In this document: positions 21,747 to 31,204 of the stretch, piece by piece | Layout: the number at the start of each line of letters is the position of its first letter | How positions within the stretch are numbered: the first letter of the stretch is position 1 | Assembly (NCBI GenBank): GCA_907165275.2 | Contig: OU015673.1 | Coordinates: 5,979,001 to 6,043,000, forward strand | Direction of reading: 5' to 3' | Origin: Zygaena filipendulae | Taxonomy: Eukaryota; Arthropoda; Insecta; Lepidoptera; Zygaenidae | DNA length: 64,000 bases | The notes under the pieces: generated by a model | What the model was told of the DNA's origin: nothing | Databases searched by the model: none | The model's input: the letters and a program-made list of their open reading frames with translations, nothing else | Made by a program: the position numbers and the translations under genes

Positions 21747-22102
21747 TTTTTTTTTTATGTCATAGGGGCAAACGGGCAAGTGGTACACCTGACGGTAAGT
21801 GATTACCGCTGCCCATGGACATCTGCAACACCAGAAGGCATGCAGGTGCGTTGCCGACCTGAAATGGAGATGGGAACTGGCTTTCAAGTGGGGCTGCCGG
21901 AACACACCGTTAGGTACTTGGCGACAGATTTGCAACTTGAAGGTGGTAGCTAGCCAGCCGGGTACTAGAGAGCGCCCTACCACCATGCTATGGTTTCCTC
22001 ACGATGTTTTCCTTCACCGACAGCTCAAGCTTATTGTTAGGGTTTGAACCTACGCCTTGTGGCGCTTGATCCGAACGCACCAACCACTGAGCTATCATCG
22101 CT
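21747..22102 (-). mobile_element. tRNA-derived SINE, second copy
   Basis: On the minus strand it begins AGCGATGATAGCTCAGTGG with the B box GGTTCAAACCC and ends TTGCCCGTTTGCCCC, ATGACAT and a poly-A run (21747-21756 as T). It is nearly collinear with the copy at 11181. I could not identify a clear target duplication. Confidence 0.85.
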
Positions 22103-22817
22103 GCAAAATGATGTTTTTTGAAGTCGGTTCAATTTTTTATTATTTTTTTTTGTACTAATGGATATACCTTGTCTAGAATCCTTATAGGGATCAACCATGC
22201 CTTGTCTGATTTTTGAACACCTCTTTTTGTTATATTATCCCTTAGATTTTCAACATAACATTAGAAAAGAGAATCTGTCTCGTATTACCCAATCCTTCTA
22301 AAGAGTTTATTTTCTATTCCATATCAGATATTCATAACAACAACGTGATACGTGTGTCAATTTGTGCGGCACTATTCACTTTCTCATACGTTTTACTTCT
22401 GGGCAGATTGGTATCAAGTGAACGTCAGATTGGGCGAACGACAGCCAATTTAACTTTGCACATGTCACTCGAACCTCATTCCAATTTTGACTCTATTACT
22501 CTGTCCACAAGAAACATTCTTACATATATAAAAACAACAGCATTGAAAACTTGTCATAAAATACAAGCCTGTTTTTTAATTGTGTCCGTGAAAATGTAAC
22601 TGCGGGCTTAATACAAGGTGGCAAGGTGTAAATTTGGATGTGATTTTAGGAAAAGCATCGTGCGAGCTAACTCCGCTGTAAATGTTGCCGCACTGCGTGA
22701 TCGCTTTATGCTTATTATGCTCGCTTAATATCACCAAACTTAACTATAAATAATAATAAAGCAATTACTTTCACTGGTGATATTCGTCTGCGACACGCAT
22801 TCTTTAGTTTAAATCTA
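22103..22817. other. no recognisable feature
   Basis: A T-rich tract at 22131-22150, then ordinary sequence without a supportable gene. Confidence 0.4.
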
Positions 22818-23045
22818 TAATCTATACTAATACCTATCTACCTATTATAGGTACCTAGGAAGGATTTGATTTTTGATTTGTTTGTTTGTAACGATTGAAC
22901 TTAAAAACTACTACCCTAATTTCGAAGATTCTTTCACGATTAGAATGCTACATTATCCTTGAGTACCATAGGCTATATTATAACCCGGAATTCCCGTGCG
23001 AACTCCAAAATTACCGCGGGTGAAACCGAGGGGACCAGCTAGTAT
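22818..23045 (-). repeat. family A repeat, A2 type
   Basis: ATCTATACTAATACC start, GTTTGTTTGTAACGATTG, ATCCTTGAGTACCATAGGC, and end CGAGGGGACCAGCTAGTAT. Confidence 0.75.
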
Positions 23046-23670
23046 ACTATAAATAATTAGAAACAACAATTAGCATGTCTATACCTACCTTTACCTCGAG
23101 TAGATATATTATGTAGTATTTCTTTTTTAAGTTTTTAAAGTCAATATAATATTATGTACCTAGTATTTTTTATAACTAGAATTCCTTTACAAGTTTATGG
23201 CTTTAAACATGTCATAAAGCTCAAATAACATCAAAATAATGATTTCGTTCAGAGTGAATAGGTACTATTTTATAAATAATTTAAACCAAAATAAATCCTA
23301 AACCGTTGAAAATCAGCACGATCAACGATAGACTTAGCGAAGACAATAAACCTTCATTAGCTGCAGCATGCTGCCCTCCTTATTGCAAACGCAGTACTAG
23401 AAAGATAGCAAAGACAGGCTTCGATAATATCGAAGGTGGCTAGAAAAAAAAAAGTAGCAGTACTTGCAGAATGATGGTAGAAATCAAGAAATATGGTTAA
23501 TTTAAACATATTTCTTGATAAATATATAATCAAAAAATCTCTGCAGGGTAATTATGTAACTTTTTTTGCTATAATACAATTTCAGTTTTAGTCAGAAAAA
23601 TAGCGATTTAAGGATGAATTAATCATGTTAGCTTCAAATTTTGAAGAGTTTGTTTATTTTGGTTGATTGC
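23046..23670. other. no recognisable feature
   Basis: AT-rich; nothing supportable. Confidence 0.4.
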
Positions 23671-23672
23671 TA

Positions 23673-23830
23673 CACGGTGAAATTTTCGAATTGAAGTTTA
23701 CTATGGACGCATTTTAGAAATTTTACTATGGAAATGACAGGCATTGCCGTAGCAAAATTCTCAATAGTGTTAGTAAAGATAGGCTCTAAAATGCTTCCAT
23801 AGTAAATTTCAATACGAAAATTTCACCGTG
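23673..23830. mobile_element. TA-flanked MITE with long inverted repeats
   Basis: 158 bp. CACGGTGAAATTTTCGAATT at the left and, inverted at the right, CACGGTGAAATTTTCGTATT. The arms extend about 50 bp with roughly 90% identity (GTTTACTATGGACGCATTTT versus ATTTACTATGGAAGCATTTT). TA dinucleotides at 23671-23672 and 23831-23832 fit a Tc1/mariner-type duplication. Non-coding. Confidence 0.8.
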
Positions 23831-23832
23831 TA

Positions 23833-24526
23833 GATATTGTAGGTGTCAAAACGTGCAAATTAAAATCACTAAACCGTCACATTTTTGATTGCAACCGAAA
23901 AATTATAGAAACAAAAGTTACATAATAGCCTCTGCTATATATCTAACTTTAAAGTGTAATAAGAAGAAACTTGTAAATATATTTTTACGTATGAATTATT
24001 AATATCACATTGAATTTAAAAAAAAAAATCAAAATGTAATTTTGAAAAAAAAGTGAAAATCACAAAAATGTCGATTACTGCAGGAAAGCATGGTAGGTGT
24101 ATACCTTCCCCTCATCTTCACACACAGTTTCGATTAAACTTGTTTTCCATTGGGACGATTTGGGAAGTTCGAACCAAATTAATCCCCGGCCCAGCATTCA
24201 GTGATCACGCGTAATAACTATGACGCGTTCAGTCCACTTGGGTGCCATTAGAATTGCAGATTACTTCCCATCACGCCACTTGACGCACGTAATTTAGGGC
24301 CTGCATAGTAAAAAGGGCTTTTTAAGGCGAACACGGCAACCAAGTCGAAAATAAACGTATATTTTAAGACATTTCCGTAAAACTGTATGTGTGTGCACTG
24401 CCCGTAATAAATTATACTTACCAGCCATGAATAAATAAATGAGACACTTGTTGACAACTTGGTGCACGTCACTTCCACTTATTATGAGTTAAATGACTCC
24501 ACTTATCATCCCAATAATTATAAAGT
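23833..24526. other. no recognisable feature
   Basis: Includes A-rich runs near 24020 and 24050. No gene or known repeat seen. Confidence 0.4.
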
Positions 24527-24701
24527 TACGGGTTGTTCCTAGCGGTTTTACCCGCCTTATTTTCGGAGTTTCCTAGGAAATTACCGGATAAAAGTACCCT
24601 GTGTCCTTCTTTGCGCCCCTGACAACGTGTGTGCAAAACTTTGTGACGATCGGTCAAGCTGAGGCGTAAAAGCGTAACAAACAAAACTCACATTCGCATT
24701 T
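24527..24701 (+). repeat. family A repeat, A1 type, tail replaced
   Basis: TTGTTCCTAGCGGTTTTACC, AAAGTACCCTGTGTCCTTC, CCCCTGACAACGTGTGTGC. It ends CATTCGCATTTAT, where it meets the retroelement end at 24702. Confidence 0.65.
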
Positions 24702-24862
24702 ATCAAATTCAAATATCCTTTATTACACAAACACAGTAGAAAACACATTTACAAAAACATAAAACCGTATGGATACGTACAATGAGTTGCCCTTTATTGC
24801 TTAAAGCAATTTTTTTATAGGCAACCTCCTCCGGTAGAGAGAGATGTAAAATGGAAGGTTAT
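24702..24862 (-). mobile_element. non-LTR retroelement 3' end
   Basis: On the minus strand it ends AATAAAGGATATTTGAATTTG, a signal-plus-tail arrangement typical of lepidopteran LINE or SINE ends. The body (GAGGTTGCCTATAAAAAAA) is not coding, and the upstream part is missing. Confidence 0.5.
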
Positions 24863-24878
24863 TATTTATTTATTTATT

Positions 24879-25087
24879 ACTAGCTGTGCCCCGCGGTTTG
24901 ACCCGTGGTAATTTCAGAGTTCCTGCGAGAATTCCGGGATAAAAAGTACCCTACGTCCTTCTCTTTACCCCTGACAACGTGCATGCCAAATTTCATCCAA
25001 ATCCGTTCTGCCGTTTTTGCGTGATTGAGTAACAAACATCCAAACATCCAAACATCCACACTTTCACATTTATAATATTAAGTAGGA
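24879..25087 (+). repeat. family A repeat, A1 type, near full length
   Basis: CTAGCTGTGCCCCGCGG head, GTACCCTACGTCCTTCTC, CCCCTGACAACGTGCATGC, GTTTTTGCGTGATTGAGTAA, three AACATCCA units and the end TTATAATATTAAGTAGG. It abuts the next copy head-to-tail. Confidence 0.8.
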
Positions 25088-25211
25088 CTAGCTGTGCCCC
25101 GCGGTTTCACCCGCGGTAATTTCGGAGTTCCCGCGGGGCTCTGTACCCCTGACAATGTGCATGCCAAATTTCATCCAAATCCGTTCAGCCGTTTTTGCGT
25201 GATTGAGTAAC

Positions 25212-25479
25212 AAACATCCAAACATCAAAACATCCAAATATCCAAACATCCAAACATCTAAACATCCAAACATCCAAACATCCAAACATCCAAACATCCA
25301 AACATCCAAACATCCAAACATCCAAACATCCAAACATCCAAACATCCAAACATCCAAACATCCAAACATCCAAACATCCAAACATCCAAACATCCAAACA
25401 TCCAAACATCCAAACATCCAAACATCCAAACATCCAAACATCCAAACATCCAAACATCCAAATATCCAAACATCCAAAC
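25212..25479. repeat. AACATCCA octamer array, about 33 units
   Basis: Almost uninterrupted 8-bp tandem repeat of 268 bp, with minor variants (AATATCCA, AACATCTA) only near the ends. All six frames read through much of it as periodic peptides, which are artefacts. Confidence 0.95.
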
Positions 25480-25497
25480 AGCCACACTTTCACATTT

Positions 25498-25732
25498 GGA
25501 CGCAGATAAGCAATAACATGTTAACCTACAAAATTAAGTTACCTATTCAGAACGATTTATCGAGAGTTAGGGAACGTTTTTTAATTATGTGTTTACCTTA
25601 TTACATTGTTTAAGTATGTTACTAAATATTGAACATAAAAAATGTTGACAGAAAATGGCGTTATAATTTTAAAACACGATTTACTCAAAATTTCTCCAGT
25701 GTGGGTTAACACACTGTTGCTTATCTATGTCC
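25498..25732 (-). mobile_element. family E MITE, copy 2
   Basis: 235 bp, reverse orientation to copy 1: GGACGCAGATAAGCAATAAC at the left and GTTGCTTATCTATGTCC at the right. It is flanked by ATTT at 25494-25497 and 25733-25736. The host is the A1 tail CACATTTATAATATTAGTA, so the empty site is known from other copies. Confidence 0.85.
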
Positions 25733-25754
25733 ATTTATAATATTAGTAGGATAA

Positions 25755-26344
25755 TACGAGGTGAACCCTAAAATACAAAGTTAATTTTAAATTCTAAGTA
25801 AGTAGTTCGTGGAGCGAAAGTGCCTACCGGTTGATTTCCAGGCTACGCCACAACGAAGCCCCTTCCGTTCGAACCGGAATTTGAAGGGCGAGTGAGCCAG
25901 CGAAATTATGAACTCGAAAGGCTCAATGAATGTAAACTTGAAAAAAGTAAAGCAATATCACAGAAACATTCGTAACTAGTTGTTGCCCAAGGTTTCACCC
26001 GCGTTAACTGCGAAGTTCCCACGGTAATCCCGAGTTAAAAAGTAGCCTGAAGGATAATGTTCTCTCTTTATTTTACCTTTGTCTTTTTGCATAGTTCCTG
26101 TGTCATTATAGATGTCCGTCCACTGTTGAACAAAGGCTCCGTCAAAGATTAATAACCTGTCTTGTACACTGTCGAGCGTGTGCGAGAAAACAAAATTATC
26201 TTCTCTTAGAAGAAGATTAGTTTTCTTTTGATTGAAGGGATAAAAATACGCAAACTCTAGAAAATCGGAAATTATTAATTGTGAAGGTTTTTATAAAACT
26301 CGGCCGTAATTTTTAATCTATCTATCTACTGCCTTTAAACCTTT
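25755..26344. other. family A scrap and unassigned GC-rich patch
   Basis: 25974-26061 is a family A head (CTAGTTGTTGCCCAAGG, TTTCACCCGCGTTAAC). A CG-richer stretch at 25800-25930 (CCTTCCGTTCGAACCGG) is unlike its surroundings but unrecognised. Confidence 0.4.
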
Positions 26345-26515
26345 CAGGTCGAAAATGACCACTTTCCTAAAATGTCCACTTTCCTAAAACGTCCACTTTT
26401 CTAAACTGTCCACTTTCCTAAAATGTCCACTTTCCTAAAACGCCTACTTTCCTAAAACGTCCACTTTCCTAAAATGTCCACTTTCCTTAAATGTATACAC
26501 TTTCCTAAAATGACA
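26345..26515. repeat. 17-bp tandem repeat, about ten units
   Basis: Unit TCCACTTTCCTAAAATG, alternating AATG and AACG endings, with a few substitutions and one enlarged unit near 26490. Confidence 0.9.
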
Positions 26516-27039
26516 ACATTCATGGGGAAATCTTGCAGATGGTAAAAACTTAAATTTCGATCAATTCTTGTATTTATTATATTATTATTTAATCTTAATC
26601 CCGGAAACGGCTCCGACGATTTTCATGAAGTTTAATAATGCAGGGGGTTTCGGAGGCGATTAGATAAATATAATCGATCTAGCTAGGTTTCATTTTTAGA
26701 AAACGTCGTTTTATCCATGTTTTCAGGCAATGAAAAATTAGGGTTTGGTACTGCTTTACCAAAACACTAAACAGCAACACTAAAGCTAATTAACAATAGA
26801 TGGCGTTGTTATAATAAAAATTTATGTTTACGTAAACACAGTAAAATTAACAAAAAAAAGCAGCAAAGCTCAGTCATCCATATACTCTTACTATTATTAT
26901 TAATTAGCTGAAACTTAGCTTTATATATATTTGTGAGATTACTTTTACTTTCAATAAATAAATAATTTATGTAGATACACCAATTAAATTCCAATAAGCA
27001 ATTAGATCTATAAATGATAATTACTAAACAAAACACTAA
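26516..27039. other. probable old repeat, no gene
   Basis: 26595-26720 (AAACGGCTCCGACGATTTTC, GCAGGGGGTTTCGGAGGCG, TCGATCTAGCTAGG) looks like a dispersed lepidopteran repeat from memory, with no second copy here. The rest is AT-rich. Confidence 0.35.
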
Positions 27040-27122
27040 TTTCCAATCATCGACCACACAGCCCATAGACGCCTAATAACAGGCGAATGGCTCCTGACAA
27101 CACATCTGACTTATAGTTCCGA

Positions 27123-27153
27123 TATAAATGTCCGCGCGGAAATACTCAATCAG
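27123..27153 (+). promoter_or_regulatory. predicted promoter inside the P-like element
   Basis: TATAAAT at 27123-27129, followed about 27 bp later by ATCAGAG (27149-27155), an initiator-like motif. This would give a roughly 70-nt leader before the ATG at 27222. Confidence 0.5.
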
Positions 27154-27221
27154 AGTCGACCACTACTGTGACCTGTCAACACGATCGGAGTGCATAAAGG
27201 AAGTGCTAAAAAAAACTCAAA

Positions 27222-27301
27222 ATGCCTCAGTGTAGCATTAAATGGTGCGGTAAAAAAAGCAACACATCTAATATGGAGAAAGATGGGATAAAATTTCACT
27301 T
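27222..27301 (+). pseudogene. THAP zinc-finger first exon of a lost P-type transposase
   Basis: An ATG with A-rich leader opens a frame starting MPQCSIKWCGKKS and continuing to KDGIKFH. It then reaches a GTAAGT donor at 27302-27307, in phase 2. The C-x4-C pair near the N-terminus followed about 17 residues later by (I/V)xFH is the THAP signature; a Leu/Phe and FP normally follow. No matching second exon (with the C2CH completing Cys-His) is found before the right terminus. Transcripts could make only a truncated finger or be spliced to outside sequence. Confidence 0.75.
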
Positions 27302-27479
27302 GTAAGTAACTATTATCTTTATTTGTTTATGAGAAACAAGGAAATCAACAAATTTTTTCGCAAGTACGGAGTTCACGGTTCACTGGTCGTGGTTTTAAAA
27401 CAAATACTCAAACTATCGTGCCGTCTCATTCTTTCCCGTTGCGTAAATTAATCTATTTCTTTCCAACGTTTCGTGGCGC

Positions 27480-27561
27480 GTGTAACTAGCGCGTGTGGCC
27501 TTGAATTAGCCAATCACGGCGTGTAACTAGCGCGTGTGGCCTTGAATTAGCCAATCACGGC
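27480..27561. repeat. 41-bp tandem duplication in the P-like element
   Basis: Two identical 41-bp units starting GTGTAACTAGCGCGTGTGG at 27480 and 27521. They lie in the subterminal right half, where P elements carry transposase-binding or enhancer repeats; that role is inferred. Confidence 0.85.
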
Positions 27562-27664
27562 GTTGCAACCCCGCTTCATCTTACCTCAGCTAGTTGCCAG
27601 AATGCATTCAATACGCAAAATCAAACATTAGGCGTCTATGGGCTGTGTGGTCGATGTTTCCAAT

Positions 27665-28444
27665 AGATCGATCAATACATGCTTATGTTATGCTACTTGT
27701 CTTGCCTTCACGATACTACCTGAACTCACTCGATTGACACTTTGGGTTTGGGTCACGTTGGTTTAAAACAGGTGTTTTAATACCTATGACCCTCGCCTTT
27801 ACATCCTGTATACCCAAAGTGACAGTCAAGTGACAAACGAGTACCTTTTTCATATTTGAGATGTAATATTTAAAAAAAAAACAATTTTGCAATAATATAA
27901 CCTAAACAAGAAATGTCCAAACACTGCCCTCCTGCGGAAATTCGACCTTGACCTTCGACCTGAACTATAATCAAAATGGACGATATTTTGGTATGTGTTA
28001 GCTTATATTAAGATTATTTAAAAAATAGGGATGATGAGCATAGATAGTCTTTTTTAATGTGCATAATAGCATGATTTTAATTTAAATAAGATTGTATTTC
28101 TAAAAATGATCGAATAGTAAGTTACAATAAAGTAAATTAGAAATTGGATATTAAAAAAAAAATGTAAGTTGCTTCGTTTCTACAAAAAGAGTTTTGGTCG
28201 GACACTAGTCTGCATAAATCTCATTAATTTTTTCATAAAACATGAGTCCAACTTGGGTGCCTTGAGTTGTAGGTTTTTTCTGTAACAGGTAGCCAAAGTT
28301 GTAATGAGAAAACTTGTTTGAAGCAGAATTAAATAAAACTGAAGGAATACATAATTCCAACAGAAACAACATGACATCTCCCTACATTAAATGTCCTTAA
28401 TTAATATCATCTTTATCACATTATAAAAACAAAACGGCCTTTTC
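27665..28444. other. no recognisable feature
   Basis: Ordinary AT-rich sequence; no gene evident. Confidence 0.4.
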
Positions 28445-28865
28445 TAAAGTTCAGCCAATCGTTCTCTCTTCTGATTTAATACGAGCACGTCATACTCGTG
28501 AACGGGTGCTGTCAGTTGGTGCTGGTCATGTCTGGTCTACTATTATAGATAATCCTAGTTTAACTCCTAATGTCTCTGTATCTGTACGGTAGTTTATTGC
28601 TGGGTACGGCTCATTGTTTTCACATAATTAATTGCAAGTTGAGTTACCACTAATTATATTATAGATATATCTATATTGTAACTTTAAACTGACAGCGTGC
28701 TGCTGAAGAGTTTGTTGCGCAGCTTCTTCTCTTCAGCCACAGCACTAGGAAGCTGTGAGGGGTGGATATTTTATGGGTGCTGTCATAATCACTATAATTA
28801 TATTGACGTCAAAAAGAGCCACATTATGGGCCAAATTTGAATAAAGGATTTGACTTTGACTTTGA
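28445..28865 (+). mobile_element. non-LTR retroelement 3' region
   Basis: 28455-28625 reads coding-like on the plus strand (a frame with RARHTRERVLSVGAGHVW), interrupted by a stop. It is followed by GAAGAGTTTGTTGCGCAGC and an end GAATAAAGGATTTGACTTTG with a repeated TTTGAC tail. The tail style fits lepidopteran LINEs; I do not recognise the coding scrap. Confidence 0.5.
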
Positions 28866-29039
28866 AAAATAATCAAATTTTTACAAGCCCGCCCGCTTAC
28901 TTTTTATTTTCTGAAGTTGTCTAAAGTGTGTAAGTCTTGGGTCGTATAGGTACGTTGTTTACTTATTTATATATTTTTTAAAGAAATTATTATTATCAAA
29001 ATCGAACTAGTCATTCATTTATGTATTTATTGGAGAAAA

Positions 29040-29170
29040 AGCAGATACAAGTATTCTATCATAAGAAAACTAGAGCTTTGATTGGCTGACCAAGTGACAT
29101 GACGATTCGTTACATAAGTTTTATATGCGATAACGATTGTAGAATGTCAACTTCGCTAACCCCGCAGGTA
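29040..29170 (+). repeat. uninterrupted copy of the 11040 inverted-repeat element
   Basis: AAAACTAGAGCTTTGATTGG, CTGACCAAGTGACATGACG, ACGATTGTAGAATGTCAAC and TCGCTAACCCCGC match the two halves at 11040-11180 and 11540-11580. Confidence 0.65.
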
Positions 29171-29368
29171 AGAACGCTATACTAATTGGCTAGATTATAA
29201 TATTTTAACTATATAAAATAAGTGCATCTCACTGTTTTCTAGCGACAATAACCGCTTCAGCGACTAAGCTCGTTAAATAAAGATAAACATTTTATGTGTT
29301 TTGGTTCTTGTCATATTAGTTCTTGAACGAATCGTGAATAATTCACTATTGAAATCCAATAGTAGCGC

Positions 29369-29963
29369 TGCGCAGGCGCACCGTGCAAGCAAGACGGAAC
29401 ATAACCTCAAAACCACACCATCCACTCCCGTCGGCAGTGTCCCGTCGAGAACTCGTTCGGCCGACGAAATAATTAGAAACTGATGAGGTACCAAACGAAA
29501 GTTATTAGAGACATTTTTATAAAATCACATGTTGCGAGTTAAGACTTACTGCACCTGACTTACATGTTTTTGGTGGGAGTGAAGTGTGTGTTGACTGTTG
29601 ACTTCATTGAGTTGAGCGACCGTGACACTGGCAGTGATCAAGTAGTGCTACATGCAACAGATTCTTGTGTTATGTACCGATAAACTGTGTTATAGAGACT
29701 TAATTTGAAATAGAACAAAGTTAACGTGCTCACACCGTTGAAATATAAATTATATTTTTTTGCGTGATCATTGGTGTTCTTATTTTTTTTAATTGTAAAA
29801 GTGTAACGACATTAAACATGTGGCCAGTTTGCTAGGTGCATTGACCTAAGTAAAAGGAACGACCAGTTGTCGCGGATTTCTCTTTTTCGACAAATATTTA
29901 TCGGATTTTTCGGTGAGAGCGACATATCACTCGACTATGGACGAGTATGGAGGTTAATTAATG
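29369..29963 (+). promoter_or_regulatory. possible promoter and non-coding first exon of an unidentified gene
   Basis: A CG-richer patch (29355-29465) contains TGCGCAGGCGCA at 29369-29380, one mismatch from the NRF1/Ewg site. About 500 bp on, a low-repeat leader-like stretch ends AATTAATG followed by a strong donor GTGAGT at 29964-29969; an alternative donor GTGAGA lies at 29912. A 6-codon upstream frame starts at 29937. No coding exon is identified within the following 30 kb, so this is only a candidate. Confidence 0.25.
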
Positions 29964-29969
29964 GTGAGT

Positions 29970-30552
29970 AATAAAGTGTTATAGACCTTATTGTATACTT
30001 TCTTTAACTGTGGTTTTAGAGTAAATATCATGTTTTATTGAATCGTTCATGTTTAAATAACTTTTAAAAATTTTGGTTTGATTTTTTTATGTAGGCAAAT
30101 ACTTAATAATTTTAACTTTACATTGACTTTTTTCATGATGTATTTTAAGTTTACTTGTTCAATAAATAGAAAACTTTGCATTGATTAACTGTAGTTATCC
30201 CAGAAGCTAGGATTTAAGAAAATCATTGCAGCAAATGTTGATTCCCAGTCTTACTTAATGGCTTGCAATAAATAAGGTTTATCTAGATCAAACCTGATAG
30301 TTGTATCCGGAATCGTAACAGCCTGGCGTATGACTGTAAGGGTGTATACATATTAGAGTATTTTACTTTTAACAGAAAAGTAACCGATTCGATTTTTAAC
30401 GGTCAAACTTAAACTGGAACATGATCAATGCTGTTATAAATTTATAATTGGGATAATAAAGCTAACGTTGTACCAAGTAAATTATCAGTTGAAATTAGTA
30501 TTTTTATTACTCAACGTCTTAAGCGAAAGTCAACATACAATATAGGCTATTT
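29970..30552. other. no recognisable feature
   Basis: AT-rich; could be intron if the preceding exon is real. Confidence 0.35.
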
Positions 30553-30787
30553 GGACATAGATAAGCAATAGTGTGTTAACCCACACTGGAGAAATTTTGA
30601 GTAAATTAATGTTTTTAAATTATAGTGCCATTTTGTGTCAAATTTTTTATGTTCAATATTTAGTGAAATATTTAAACAATGTAATAAGATAAACACATAA
30701 TTAAAAAACGTTCTCTAACTTTCAATAAATTGTTCTGAATCAATAACTTCATTTTGTGGGTTAACATGTTGTTTCTTATCTGCGTCC
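30553..30787 (+). mobile_element. family E MITE, copy 3
   Basis: 235 bp. GGACATAGATAAGCAATAG to GTTTCTTATCTGCGTCC, flanked by ATTT at 30549-30552 and 30788-30791. Nearly identical layout to copies 1 and 2. Confidence 0.85.
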
Positions 30788-30791
30788 ATTT

Positions 30792-31204
30792 AAGGTGTTG
30801 CTGGATATCAGCAAAATATTTAAATTATGCACGAGTATGAAATATGTGACATCTTTTGTAAGAATCGGAATGCAACTATTGTGTACAATACACATTTGCA
30901 TATTTTTCAAACAAAAATTTATAAATTATAACACTGACAATACAATTATAAGCTTTAATATTGTCTGTATACACCCTTACGTATTTACGTAAAAAATTAA
31001 ACACAAAAACAAGCAAGTTATTTATATTAAGTAAGTTATATATATTAAGTTATAAACTGTCTCAAAAAAGTGAGGGTAGAAACATCATATAGATAATAGA
31101 TACATATAGATACATCAGCACACCAAGAAAACATAGCCATAAAAAAAGAAAATGAAAAATTTCACCTTAACCTTCAAATTGCTTAAAATATCTATACAAC
31201 GTCA
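30792..31204. other. no recognisable feature
   Basis: AT-rich with no supportable gene. Confidence 0.4.

Larger units (their letters stand above)
25088..25754 (+). repeat. family A repeat, A1 type, inflated by an octamer array and a nested MITE
   Basis: Normal head and middle at 25088-25211, with a deletion after CCCGCGGGG. The AACATCCA segment is expanded (25212-25479), followed by CACACTTTCACATTT. A family E MITE (25498-25732) interrupts the tail, which resumes ATTTATAATATTAGTAGG at 25733-25754. Confidence 0.85.
27048..27656 (+). mobile_element. P-superfamily-like DNA transposon, internally deleted (609 bp)
   Basis: Perfect 30-bp terminal inverted repeats at 27048-27077 and 27627-27656, beginning CATCGACCACACAGC. 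They are flanked by an exact 8-bp duplication TTTCCAAT (27040-27047 and 27657-27664). Drosophila P elements likewise begin CA, have 31-bp ends and make 8-bp duplications, and P transposases start with a THAP domain. This element keeps a TATA/initiator and a THAP first exon but lacks the rest of the transposase. It is therefore a non-autonomous deletion derivative that needs a transposase from elsewhere. The perfect ends suggest recent activity. Superfamily assignment is inference from the combined features. Confidence 0.82.

Noticed and set aside
25088..25613. Overlapping frames on both strands over the octamer array
   Set aside because: Period-8 repeat read in several frames; artefact of low complexity.
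28455..28625. Host exon
   Set aside because: Contains an in-frame stop and leads directly into a retroelement-style 3' end.
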